From the NCBI RefSeq assembly GCF_001399975.1, contig NZ_LKBD01000028.1:1-60408 (forward strand): DNA of 60,408 bases, read 5' to 3'. Positions 1-7,279 of the stretch are shown here, piece by piece; position 1 is the stretch's first letter; every line of letters begins with the position of its first letter. The position numbers and the translations under genes were made by a program. The notes below the pieces were generated by a model. That model was not told where the DNA came from and did not search any database. It saw nothing but the letters and a program-made list of their open reading frames with translations. Source of the stretch: Pseudoalteromonas sp. P1-9. Lineage in GTDB: Bacteria > Pseudomonadota > Gammaproteobacteria > Enterobacterales > Alteromonadaceae.

Positions 1-183
1 ACAGCCATCTAGGCCATCAGTCCCCTGAAGAGTTTGAGATCCGATATAATTCGGTAAGCTAGGTGTCTAGAATTTCAGGGGAAGATCACTTAACAAAACC
101 TGACATAACCTGAACTTTATTTAATACTGGCTACACGAAAAATAAAAAGGAATTTGTTAGAAAAGGGAAATGGGTGTAAGTCT
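1..183. other. Probable end of a second element integrated at the same tRNA-Pro site
   Basis: No gene is seen here. The stretch carries one TGGCTACAC motif at 128-136. It ends 48 bases before the attL core at 184, the same spacing as the motif at 7649-7657 has to the attR core at 7705. The bases just before both cores are also alike (gtaagtctttgaaaag versus ctaagttattgaaaag). This suggests the arm of another element inserted in tandem rather than native chromosome. An 8-bp inverted repeat (CCCCTGAA 23-30, TTCAGGGG 75-82) is also present. The left part of that element lies outside the window. Confidence 0.5.
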
Positions 184-242
184 TTGAAAAGAATGGTCGG
201 CATAGCAGGATTTGAACCTGCGACCCCTGACACCCCATGACA
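184..242. repeat. attL: direct repeat of the tRNA-Pro 3' end
   Basis: These 59 bases are identical to 7705-7763 and contain the last 49 bases of the tRNA-Pro(GGG) gene plus ten bases beyond it. The copy here is cut off after the anticodon region and continues into unrelated sequence, so it is a displaced tRNA fragment left by site-specific integration and not a tRNA gene. The integrase gene starts 136 bases to the right. Confidence 0.9.
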
Positions 243-344
243 TCCAAACGTGTTGTTTTTAAAGCCTAAAAATAATAAGCTATTGTTTAGCTTTATTTTT
301 TATTTTCATAAGGTTTCAGCAAATTTCTGAAAATCAGGTTATAC

Positions 345-364
345 TGGCTACACATTGGCTACAC
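345..364. promoter_or_regulatory. Integrase arm-type sites, left arm
   Basis: TGGCTACACATTGGCTACAC holds two direct copies of TGGCTACAC separated by two bases. It recurs exactly at 7638-7657 in the other arm of the element. Paired short direct repeats on both sides of the core are the usual arrangement of arm-type binding sites for tyrosine integrases of the P4 class. The site lies just before the integrase start, so binding may also repress the int promoter (inference). Confidence 0.65.
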
Positions 365-377
365 GCTCGGTTTGAAT

Positions 378-1760
378 ATGGCGGATCTAACTTCAATTAC
401 TCAGGCTAAATTATCAGTATTTAAAAAAGCTGCTTCACCACGACAGCAGTTAGGGTGCGATAAAATTGCAGGTTTCTTTTATCTTAAACTTTCCAGTGGT
501 GGCGCATGGCGATTGCGCTACACAGATTTACTCGGAAAACGAAGAACAGCAACAATTGCAGACGCTAATGTAAAACCAAATCAAGCGGCACAAGAAGCTA
601 TTTCATGGAAAGCTAAGCTTAGGGATGGAATAGATCCTCTCTCGTATAAAGAAGAACTAGCACAAATACAACGTGAAGAAGAACAATTAAAAGCGGCAAA
701 TGTTTACTTAACTGTGGGGGCTTTTTTTGATGCTATCTATTCGCCCCATAAGTTAGACAACTACAGGTACGGTGCTGGCACTTTAAAAGTGATTAAGCAT
801 AATTTTTCGCACTTGTTTAACCGTGATATGGATAAATTAAATAGTGCTGATATTTTACAGTGGTACAACAAACGCAGAGCTAAAGGCATAAAGCGCTCTA
901 CGCTAGTAAGAGATTTTGGCGCATTTAAAGCCATGCTGAACTATGCCGCCCAACCGTTAAAAGGCGTAAGTGAGCCTATTCTGAAAGTGAACCCAATTAA
1001 AAGTCTTACCTTGCCAGCGTTAACAATTAAAGAGCAAGATGAGTTAGAAGCCCATAACGAAAAGTTAAGCCACCAGCGCGATATATTCAGTAATGAAGTT
1101 AAACAGCAAATACATACAGGGCTAACGCTTTATGCTGATAAGTTGAAAGAGCAAAGACGTTCAAGCATAGCCCACGGTAAAAGCCATTTAATAAATTTAG
1201 ATAACTTAAATTATCCGCACTGGTTTATTCCCTTTTGCCATATAGCGCGTTTAACAGGTATGCGCCCAGCCGACATTTATAATTTGAAATGGGAAAACTT
1301 ACTATTTAACCAATTTAATGATCAAACGACATTAACCTTTACACCTAGCAAAACTAAAAAGGCGGAAAACAGCCGAAAGGTAAAGTTTCCTGTTACGGGT
1401 GAATTAAAGTTTGTATTCGATAGCTGGGCATCACAACAAGAACAGGCTAAACATGGCTTAATATTCAAGTCAGAGCGCACCAACAAAAGTTTAGAGCGCA
1501 AAGCCCACCTAAGACACTGGAAGCATGTTAAAGCGCTTGGTGGTGTGCCTGAGAGCTTAGATTTCTATTCATTTAGGCATAACTTTATATCTGAGCTGGT
1601 GGCGCGTGGAGTGCCTGTATTAACTATTGCGGGTTTAGTCGGGCATAAAGATGGTTCGATGATCGCGGCTAACTATCTAAGGCATGATGAAACTGATATA
1701 GCGAACATTTTAAGTAATCTTAATAACTTTAATGAGGTGAGTAGTGCAAAGGTTATGTAA
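378..1760 (+). CDS. int: Tyrosine site-specific integrase of the tRNA-Pro element
   Basis: A 460-residue tyrosine recombinase that should insert and excise the 184-7763 element at the tRNA-Pro 3' end. The N-terminal ~90 residues resemble the arm-binding domain of P4-type integrases (SGGAWRLRYTDLLGKRRTATI). A core-binding region follows and the catalytic domain is C-terminal. Visible active-site residues are Arg296 (TGMRPADIY), Arg400 (YSFRHNF, with Tyr where many relatives have His), His423 (LVGHKDGS) and the nucleophile Tyr433 (AANYLRH). ATG at 378 was chosen over TTG at 372; neither has a clear ribosome-binding site. The 3' end overlaps the next gene by 17 bases, so the two are probably co-transcribed. 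The position beside attL fits the usual layout of such islands. Confidence 0.92.
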   Translation: MADLTSITQAKLSVFKKAASPRQQLGCDKIAGFFYLKLSSGGAWRLRYTDLLGKRRTATIADANVKPNQAAQEAISWKAKLRDGIDPLSYKEELAQIQREEEQLKAANVYLTVGAFFDAIYSPHKLDNYRYGAGTLKVIKHNFSHLFNRDMDKLNSADILQWYNKRRAKGIKRSTLVRDFGAFKAMLNYAAQPLKGVSEPILKVNPIKSLTLPALTIKEQDELEAHNEKLSHQRDIFSNEVKQQIHTGLTLYADKLKEQRRSSIAHGKSHLINLDNLNYPHWFIPFCHIARLTGMRPADIYNLKWENLLFNQFNDQTTLTFTPSKTKKAENSRKVKFPVTGELKFVFDSWASQQEQAKHGLIFKSERTNKSLERKAHLRHWKHVKALGGVPESLDFYSFRHNFISELVARGVPVLTIAGLVGHKDGSMIAANYLRHDETDIANILSNLNNFNEVSSAKVM

Positions 1761-2604
1761 AGAGGAACAAAGGGATTTGCGTTTTGAGTTAGGCTCGTAT
1801 TGTAATCAGTTTCAGGTGATGGCTGCAATCCCTAATAGATATCAGAAAGTCGAAGGAGTAACTGAAACAAGCTTAGCGGCAATCGAGTATATTTCTTTTA
1901 TTTCTTATCCAGAAGCAAGTAAACAGCGTGAACGTGAAAATTTTAGCGACTCGCTTTTACAGGCGGTATTAAGATCACAAAATTCCATAACAGAACTTAA
2001 TAAACATTTTGAGAGCCCAAAAGAGTGGCCGCGTATAGATACTTGCCTGAGTAAAGGCAAAAAACGACACTATAAAGCTTGTGTTCTATGGCAAGCTTAT
2101 ACTCATTACTGTAATTATGTAAATCAAGCTGCGAGTGGTGAAGAGACTATCAATCGTGGTTGGTATGATTTTTTAGTAAAATATTATGCGTTTTATCAAA
2201 ATTATGATGATGGTTTTGCTTTCGGGAATTATCAGTCAGATTTTCAGGAGCTTTACAGTAACCGATTTGATTTTCAAAATATTAAAAATCACGGAGAGAA
2301 GGATGAATTACGGCCAGTGATAAAAGATTGGAGTGTTTTTAAGAGCTCTTTGAATTTAGTTTATGGACTTATAAAAGCATTTGAAAAGCAGGGTATTAAG
2401 TCTTTACCCAGTCTAAATGTGTTAATCTCAAAGCCTTTTTGGGTTTATGAGGCAACAAAGAATAGTCAGTATAAATTAGCCAAATACTTACGCGATGGTA
2501 AAGATAAGCAACCTCAAGTAAAAACTAGTATTGATCCAATTAAAATGCCATTCCTCGATTTATCTTTTGATCCTATTTTTCTCAGAAAAGACTGTATTTT
2601 TTAA
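1744..2604 (+). CDS. Element-encoded protein of unknown function, coupled to int
   Basis: I do not recognise this 286-residue protein. It begins at GTG 1744, inside the end of int, with GAGGTG five bases upstream, so the start is well supported and translation is probably coupled to int. It is rich in aromatic residues (a YNFQ-like composition, e.g. DFLVKYYAFYQNYDD), has no signal peptide or obvious membrane segment, and shows no nucleotide-binding motif. Its place between int and alpA suggests a role in excision, maintenance or control of the element, but nothing in the sequence proves that. A cargo function such as phage interference is an equally open possibility. Confidence 0.7.
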   Translation: MQRLCKEEQRDLRFELGSYCNQFQVMAAIPNRYQKVEGVTETSLAAIEYISFISYPEASKQRERENFSDSLLQAVLRSQNSITELNKHFESPKEWPRIDTCLSKGKKRHYKACVLWQAYTHYCNYVNQAASGEETINRGWYDFLVKYYAFYQNYDDGFAFGNYQSDFQELYSNRFDFQNIKNHGEKDELRPVIKDWSVFKSSLNLVYGLIKAFEKQGIKSLPSLNVLISKPFWVYEATKNSQYKLAKYLRDGKDKQPQVKTSIDPIKMPFLDLSFDPIFLRKDCIF

Positions 2605-2636
2605 TAGATACACTTTTGATCACCCAGCAGCTATAT

Positions 2637-2676
2637 AACCTCATATAAAGTGAAATCACTATTAACAAATGAGGTT
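2637..2676. promoter_or_regulatory. Inverted repeat over the alpA leader
   Basis: AACCTCAT (2637-2644) and ATGAGGTT (2669-2676) form a perfect 8-bp inverted repeat with a 24-base spacer just before alpA. The right arm contains the GAGG ribosome-binding site of alpA. It could be a protein operator or an RNA hairpin that hides the ribosome-binding site; the sequence does not decide between them. Confidence 0.4.
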
Positions 2677-2682
2677 TCATTT

Positions 2683-2874
2683 ATGAGTACAAATCAAATT
2701 GCAGACAACTTACGCTTAAAAGATGCGGCTGCTTACATTGGTGTGAGCAAGCCGACATTATGGCGTTTAGCTGAACAAGACCCAACTTTTCCAAATAAAA
2801 TTCGTATTAGTAGCCGTTGCTGTATTTATCGAAAAGCTGACTTAGATAATTGGCTAACAGGTAAGGAGGTATAG
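2683..2874 (+). CDS. alpA: AlpA-family excisionase/transcription regulator
   Basis: A 63-residue MerR-like helix-turn-helix protein of the AlpA family. The core LRLKDAAAYIGVSKPTLWRL is the DNA-binding helix-turn-helix, followed by a wing region and the C-terminal KADLDNWL that ends most AlpA proteins. In P4-like elements and in Gram-negative PICIs, AlpA activates the integrase/excision or replication module. ATG 2683 has GAGG eight bases upstream and was preferred to an in-frame GTG at 2650 that has no ribosome-binding site. The next gene starts two bases after its stop codon, so it heads the replication operon. Confidence 0.88.
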   Translation: MSTNQIADNLRLKDAAAYIGVSKPTLWRLAEQDPTFPNKIRISSRCCIYRKADLDNWLTGKEV

Positions 2875-2876
2875 CA

Positions 2877-3419
2877 ATGAAAAAGCTAAATGATTTTAAC
2901 CCCTGTTATATACCTAAACTAAACAGCCAAGCGTACCAATTGCTTTTATTACTTTTAGATAATGATGAGGTGGCAGAAACCGAATTAACCCGCATCTTTA
3001 ATGGTCGCCAGCGAAGCCCATTACAAATTTTAGGGGGTGATAAGTATTGCTGGAACATTATTAACCATACAAATGATAAAGGCGTTATTTTTGCGCGTAG
3101 TTTAGACCCAAGGCATAAATCAGGTTCAAAGCCTGATGATGCAAAAGCAAGAGCTGAACGGAAAAGTGAATATAAACAAGATTCGCACAAACTGGCTAAG
3201 CAAGGCCGAATTAGGGAGTCTAAAGCCTTTATCGAATCAATTAGAGCTAAGTCAGAACTTGCCGACTTAGTGAGTAATGCTGCAAATGATGATCACTACA
3301 ATCAACAAGCCCAAAATGAAAAAGCCAATACAGCACCAACTGTAAAGGCTTCTAATTCAAATACTGGTGGGAAAAGTTTAGAGACTCGCCACCAGCCAAA
3401 AAAGGAGTCAAAAGAATGA
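2877..3419 (+). CDS. Element protein with a winged-helix-like N-terminus and a charged tail
   Basis: A 180-residue protein of unknown function. Residues ~15-75 (AYQLLLLLLDNDEVAETELTRIF, then a stretch ending in ARSLDPRHKSG) look like a small winged-helix domain of the type found between alpA and the primase in many satellites. The C-terminal half is highly charged and probably disordered (repeated K, E, N and Q; ends KKESKE). It starts two bases after alpA, with the GGAGGT at the end of alpA as ribosome-binding site, and its stop overlaps the next small gene (ATGA). A role in replication control is inferred from position only. Confidence 0.75.
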   Translation: MKKLNDFNPCYIPKLNSQAYQLLLLLLDNDEVAETELTRIFNGRQRSPLQILGGDKYCWNIINHTNDKGVIFARSLDPRHKSGSKPDDAKARAERKSEYKQDSHKLAKQGRIRESKAFIESIRAKSELADLVSNAANDDHYNQQAQNEKANTAPTVKASNSNTGGKSLETRHQPKKESKE

Positions 3420-3586
3420 GCCCTTTTAAAAGTTACAAACAAATAAAGCTTGCGGTTGATAAGTTACTCAACTCAGAGGTAGGTGTAAAGCTTAGTGATG
3501 TTTTATTTTTATTATTATATTTAGTTTTTCAGTTAATAGTATTAGTCACACTATTGATCACTTTGTTCAAATCGGGGGCTTTATGA
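3416..3586 (+). CDS. Small single-span membrane protein (56 aa)
   Basis: A 56-residue reading frame that starts on the ATGA overlap with the preceding gene and has GGAG about eight bases upstream. Residues 1-28 are basic to neutral (MSPFKSYKQIKLAVDKLL). Residues ~29-51 form one strongly hydrophobic helix rich in Leu and Val, and the end is KSGAL. This is a clear one-pass membrane protein shape. It sits in the middle of the replication operon of the element. No family is recognised. It could be a small inhibitor, a holin-like protein or a structural oddity of the operon; the overlap and ribosome-binding site argue that it is real. Confidence 0.6.
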   Translation: MSPFKSYKQIKLAVDKLLNSEVGVKLSDVLFLLLYLVFQLIVLVTLLITLFKSGAL

Positions 3587-3741
3587 TTTTACAAAAAAAA
3601 GCCCTGTTAAAAGGGCTGATTATACTAGTAAATTGCACATTTAATTATACTCGAAATGAACAGCAATTGCTCGCTGATGGTACACACAGAAACCCAGTAA
3701 CAAATAGTGCTCTTCCAGATCGAGGTGATAGCTATGCTTAA
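3583..3741 (+). CDS. Possible small overlapping gene (52 aa)
   Basis: A 52-residue frame that begins on the ATGA overlap with the small membrane protein and ends on ATGCTTAA, overlapping the start of the primase gene at 3734. It would make the operon continuous by translational coupling. The N-terminus is basic then hydrophobic (MILQKKALLKGLIILVNC); the rest is polar. A hairpin (AGCCCT 3600-3605, AGGGCT 3612-3617) lies inside it and might instead be the real purpose of this stretch. No homology is recognised. The case for coding rests on the overlaps alone. Confidence 0.4.
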   Translation: MILQKKALLKGLIILVNCTFNYTRNEQQLLADGTHRNPVTNSALPDRGDSYA

Positions 3742-4765
3742 TTTTTTACACGCTAAAAGCCACAATGTAACCGCTGATTTTACGCATATAAATTGGCATG
3801 AGTTAAAGCTAAAGGTTAAAAGCCCTCAAGACTTAGGCGCATTAACACCTAAAGAAGCTAAAGCTAGATCGGCCGTTATAGCGGCTACCGATGCGCCTAA
3901 TAAAACGAAAGAGTCGATTCTATTACATGATAACTTTACGTTGCTTAGGCTTGATTTAGACGATACTAATTTAGAGCTAGATACTATTGGCGATATGCTA
4001 GAGAGTATGTGTATAGAGTCATACTTAATTCATACCACTGCAAGCCACCAGCAACACTCCGCAACAAACCGCTATAGAGTTTATATAGAACTAGCCGCTT
4101 CTGTCACTTATGAGGTATGGGCTTTAATGGAAAGCTATTTGAGCTATGTTTTTATGGCTGATGATTGCGCTAAGCGTCCACAGCAAATAATGTATTTACC
4201 TGTACGTTTAAAAAGTGATAGTTACCAATTTAAAATTGCAGAAGGAAGGGCGCTTGATGTTGAAAGCTCACAGCTTTACAAAGACGCATTGTTATTTGAA
4301 ACAGAGCAAAATAAACAGCTAGAACAGGCTACTAGTCTGCCCATAAAACCAACTTATCAAACTCAGCTTATAGGTAAGCAGGTGTCTATTATAGATGCTG
4401 TAAACAGTGCTTACGTATGGCATGAACTACTTTTAAGTTATGGCTATAAAGCACAAGGTAAAGCTTATTTGCCGCCAGAGTCCACAAGCAAACAAGCAGG
4501 GGCTTACATATTAACAAGCCATACCGATGGTAAAGAACGTTATTATTCACACCATGAAAATGACCCTTGCGCTAATGGCCTGTGTATAGATAAGTTTGAT
4601 TTTATGGTGATACGTTCCTATCAGGGGGATTATAAAAGAGCGTTAAAGCAAATTGCTGAAACGTACTTTCCTGACTTGCATAAACACAACCTAAAAGAGT
4701 ACAAAATCAATAAGCAAAACCAACGTAGCCAGACATTGTTTTTAGGTGAAGGGGGTAAGCTATGA
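3734..4765 (+). CDS. Primase-like protein with an archaeo-eukaryotic primase-type fold
   Basis: A 343-residue protein, probably the primase/initiator of the element. The pattern RLDLDD (residues 72-77), followed by HTTASH (100-105) and NRYRVYIEL (112-120), matches the metal-binding Asp pair and the following strands of AEP/VirE-N-like primase domains in phages and satellites. A second domain (residues ~215-340) has a compact His/Cys-containing region (SHHENDPCANGLC). ATG 3734 has GAGGTGAT just upstream; an earlier in-frame start at 3707 lacks one. Its 3' end overlaps the helicase gene by four bases (ATGA), so the two probably act as a split primase-helicase. The family assignment is by motif, so moderate. 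Confidence 0.68.
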   Translation: MLNFLHAKSHNVTADFTHINWHELKLKVKSPQDLGALTPKEAKARSAVIAATDAPNKTKESILLHDNFTLLRLDLDDTNLELDTIGDMLESMCIESYLIHTTASHQQHSATNRYRVYIELAASVTYEVWALMESYLSYVFMADDCAKRPQQIMYLPVRLKSDSYQFKIAEGRALDVESSQLYKDALLFETEQNKQLEQATSLPIKPTYQTQLIGKQVSIIDAVNSAYVWHELLLSYGYKAQGKAYLPPESTSKQAGAYILTSHTDGKERYYSHHENDPCANGLCIDKFDFMVIRSYQGDYKRALKQIAETYFPDLHKHNLKEYKINKQNQRSQTLFLGEGGKL

Positions 4766-6090
4766 TTGATACTATACCCGCACCACATAATAAGTACGAA
4801 ATTGATTTACCACAAAACACAGTATTAGACAGACCACGTTTTACTGACCTAAAAGAAGATAGCAAAGGTAATGTGAGAGTTTTAAACACTAACCAAAACT
4901 TAGCCGATTTAGGTAACTTTTGCGGTTTAGGGTTTAGGCTCAATATGATGACGTTTAATAATGAAGTGTGTGATATTTTTGGCGACTTAATAGCCGACTC
5001 TTATGACAGCATTAATAGTAAATTAATTTCTGCTGCAAATATTTATGGCTTACCTGAAAAAGCTGTTAATACACATTTGATAGCTCTATGTGAAGAAAGC
5101 AAGTATCACCCTATTAAACTATATCTTGATGATGAACAATGGGACGGTAAAGAGCGCGTAAGTGCGGTTATTAGCTGTTTAAATGCTAAACATGAAACGT
5201 TAGCTGACACCATACTAAAACATTGGCTGGTGGGTTGTGTGGCTTCCCTTTATGAAAGTAATTTTAACAGTAAGCTTGTGCCAGTGTTACAAGGTGATCA
5301 ATCTTTTAGAAAAACGGCGTTTGTTTCTCGCTTTGCTGAAATAATACCACACGCTTTTTTAGAAGGGGCGGCATTAAACCCCGATGATAAAGACAGTGTT
5401 TTATCGTGTATTCGCTCATTTATTGTTGAGCTAGGGGAGCTTGAACGCACCAGTAAAAACTCCCAAGGTAGTTTAAAAGCGTTTATCACTAATAAAGTCG
5501 ATACAGTAAGGCCGCCTTATGCAAGGCTCGATATTAAAAAACCAAGGCAAACACATTTTATTGCCACGGTTAACGGTAGTGAGTTTTTAAAGGATGAAAC
5601 AGGTTCAAGTCGCTTTGCTGTCATTGAAATGGAAAAAGCCGCTAACATGGATAAGCTAAACGAGCTGTTAGGCTGGCACTATGATGGTACAGGCTCACTG
5701 AAACAGGTCGATGAGTTACAGCTAAAACAGTTTTGGCTTGAAGTTAAACAGCTCTATTTAGATGGTCATGGCTGGATGTTAAAAGACGAAGATTTGCAGC
5801 AAATAGCCAAGTTTAATGATAGCTACCAAGATAAGGGCTTTGCTTATAGCTACATATACGACAATTACATAGCACCAGCGAGTATGATCGATTTTGCAAA
5901 CGAAATTGATAGGCCACAATGTATTAATGGTTGGTTTTCAGCAGGTGAGTTAATTTATGAAGATAAAAAACTTAACTCTTATACAAGCGGTGTTATCGGT
6001 AAAGCATTAAAGCAGTTAAGCCGCGAGGGTTATCTACAAGCTAAAAAAGCAGGGGGGAATCAAACACGCTATAAATTAAGAGGTTACTAG
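4762..6090 (+). CDS. VirE-type (PF05272-like) replicative helicase/ATPase
   Basis: A 442-residue protein of the virulence-associated-E family, D5-like superfamily 3 helicases that replicate plasmids, phages and satellites. Family landmarks are visible in order: YLDDEQWDGKERV (121-133), the P-loop region VLQGDQSFRKT (175-185), Walker B-like SFIVELGELE (219-228), KAFITNKVDTVRPPY, and ATVNGSEFLKDETGSSRF, which contains the sensor and arginine-finger region. The P-loop is odd: Arg stands where the family usually has Gly before Lys-Thr. The C-terminal ~80 residues look like a winged-helix DNA-binding domain (IGKALKQLSREGYLQAKKAGGNQTRYKL). It is followed by a terminator and a repeat-rich probable origin. 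Confidence 0.88.
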   Translation: MIDTIPAPHNKYEIDLPQNTVLDRPRFTDLKEDSKGNVRVLNTNQNLADLGNFCGLGFRLNMMTFNNEVCDIFGDLIADSYDSINSKLISAANIYGLPEKAVNTHLIALCEESKYHPIKLYLDDEQWDGKERVSAVISCLNAKHETLADTILKHWLVGCVASLYESNFNSKLVPVLQGDQSFRKTAFVSRFAEIIPHAFLEGAALNPDDKDSVLSCIRSFIVELGELERTSKNSQGSLKAFITNKVDTVRPPYARLDIKKPRQTHFIATVNGSEFLKDETGSSRFAVIEMEKAANMDKLNELLGWHYDGTGSLKQVDELQLKQFWLEVKQLYLDGHGWMLKDEDLQQIAKFNDSYQDKGFAYSYIYDNYIAPASMIDFANEIDRPQCINGWFSAGELIYEDKKLNSYTSGVIGKALKQLSREGYLQAKKAGGNQTRYKLRGY

Positions 6091-6110
6091 CCGCTTCTTT
6101 TATATCAACT

Positions 6111-6422
6111 GTTAGGTTAGTTAAGTAAAGTTAAGCTATGAATTATTTACCTAACCCCACTAAAGCCCTTTATTCATAAGGGCTTTGCTCGTTTTTAGTT
6201 AGGCAGTTAAGTAACTTTCTACAAAAAGTAAAAAATAGCTCAGTAAATACAGGGTAGTCATTAAACGGATTAGGACTAGCGAGAGTAGAAAAGGCTAAAA
6301 TAGGAAAGTTGGCATTTTAACTTAATACCTAACTTAAAATTATCTTAGCCTTTAAAATTCAACTGGTTAGTGGTTGTTGGGTATCAAGAACTAAGCTAAC
6401 TATTTTTGAGTGTTTACCTAAC
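6111..6422. other. Iteron-like repeat region, candidate origin of the element
   Basis: About 450 bases after the helicase gene are non-coding. They carry five scattered copies of GTTAGGT/ACCTAAC or one-base variants: 6111-6117 (+), 6149-6155 (-), 6198-6204 (+, GTTAGGC), 6327-6333 (-) and 6416-6422 (-). Several are followed by AGTTAAG or by the same bases inverted (AACTTAA, AACTTTCAACTG). Scattered short repeats directly downstream of primase and helicase genes are how P4 and PICI origins look. No DnaA box was identified with confidence. Function is inferred. Confidence 0.5.
6162..6196 (+). terminator. Terminator after the element's replication operon
   Basis: AAAGCCCTT (6162-6170), loop TATTCAT, AAGGGCTTT (6178-6186) is a perfect 9-bp stem, followed a few bases later by TTTTT (6192-6196). 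Confidence 0.7.
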
Positions 6423-6537
6423 TTTCAACTGTTTTGTAAGTCTTTAGCACCTGAACAATAACCCATACAGCCTAAGCTCCTTAATTGAATGAGAGGGTTA
6501 GTTTGTTGGGCAAATTTACAGGTGCTCAAGAATAGGA

Positions 6538-7200
6538 CTAGTTGGTTGTGCTATTAAAGTTTTTAGTTAGCTTATATTCAATTGAGCTGTTTGTAGCACT
6601 TATAATTTCTATTACCGCTCCTTTATACGTTAACAATTTACCTTGAGATAGGTCGAGCGTAAAATTCGTTGTGAACGGAGTTCGTATCATACCGTCTGTA
6701 AACTCACGATAAGTAAAGTTTAATATTTCGCCATTACGACCATTATACTCAATAATTTGCTGCAAAGAATTAGAGACTAGGCAATGATCCTGCTCTCTAT
6801 AAATTACAGAGATTTCATTGCTAGAGTAGCAACTCATTGTAGCGCCACAAATTTCACCATCTCTTTTGTCATACGTTATAAAATTTGAATATCCCACTAT
6901 TTTACCGTAGCCATTCTTAAGCCCTACAGCTTGAAGGTTAGGTGAATAATAGCGGTGTGAATTTGGGACTCTCTCACAATATTTACCAGCCGAAATACTT
7001 GTTCCATAACCTTCAGCAGCAGACACAGTTACTGAGCTAGCTTGAAAGCCCTTTACTTGCATTAGCATCCTTTCACCTAATGTAACAGTGTTAGCAATGT
7101 TTAGTTTTGGAATTGAGATTTCTTCAGTTTTTACCGGTGGTGTGGTTGATTTGCAAGCAGCTAAAGTTAGCAATACTAAAGGAATAGTGAAGCGATACAT
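6538..7200 (-). CDS. Lipoprotein carried in the accessory slot of the element
   Basis: A 220-residue predicted lipoprotein: a short N-terminal hydrophobic helix ends in a lipobox with Cys16 (LTLAACKS). The mature part begins with a Thr/Pro-rich linker, then a mostly beta-type sequence with several Tyr and Cys residues. No family is recognised. It is the only gene of the element on the minus strand and lies between the origin region and attR, opposite the integrase. That position usually holds cargo such as superinfection-exclusion or defence genes. A cell-envelope exclusion role is therefore a reasonable guess, not a finding. About 80 bases separate its start from the divergent small gene at 7280, so a shared control region is likely. 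Confidence 0.75.
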   Translation of the reverse strand: MYRFTIPLVLLTLAACKSTTPPVKTEEISIPKLNIANTVTLGERMLMQVKGFQASSVTVSAAEGYGTSISAGKYCERVPNSHRYYSPNLQAVGLKNGYGKIVGYSNFITYDKRDGEICGATMSCYSSNEISVIYREQDHCLVSNSLQQIIEYNGRNGEILNFTYREFTDGMIRTPFTTNFTLDLSQGKLLTYKGAVIEIISATNSSIEYKLTKNFNSTTN

Positions 7201-7279
7201 GGAATGTCCTTTTCGTTAACTGGTCTGATAAAATGTGATCTAATGTTGCTAGAGTTGTCAAAGATTTACAAGAGGTAAT

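Noticed and set aside
194..242. A second tRNA-Pro gene
   Set aside because: Only the 3' 49 bases are present; the D arm and 5' acceptor strand are missing, so it is the att repeat and not a gene.
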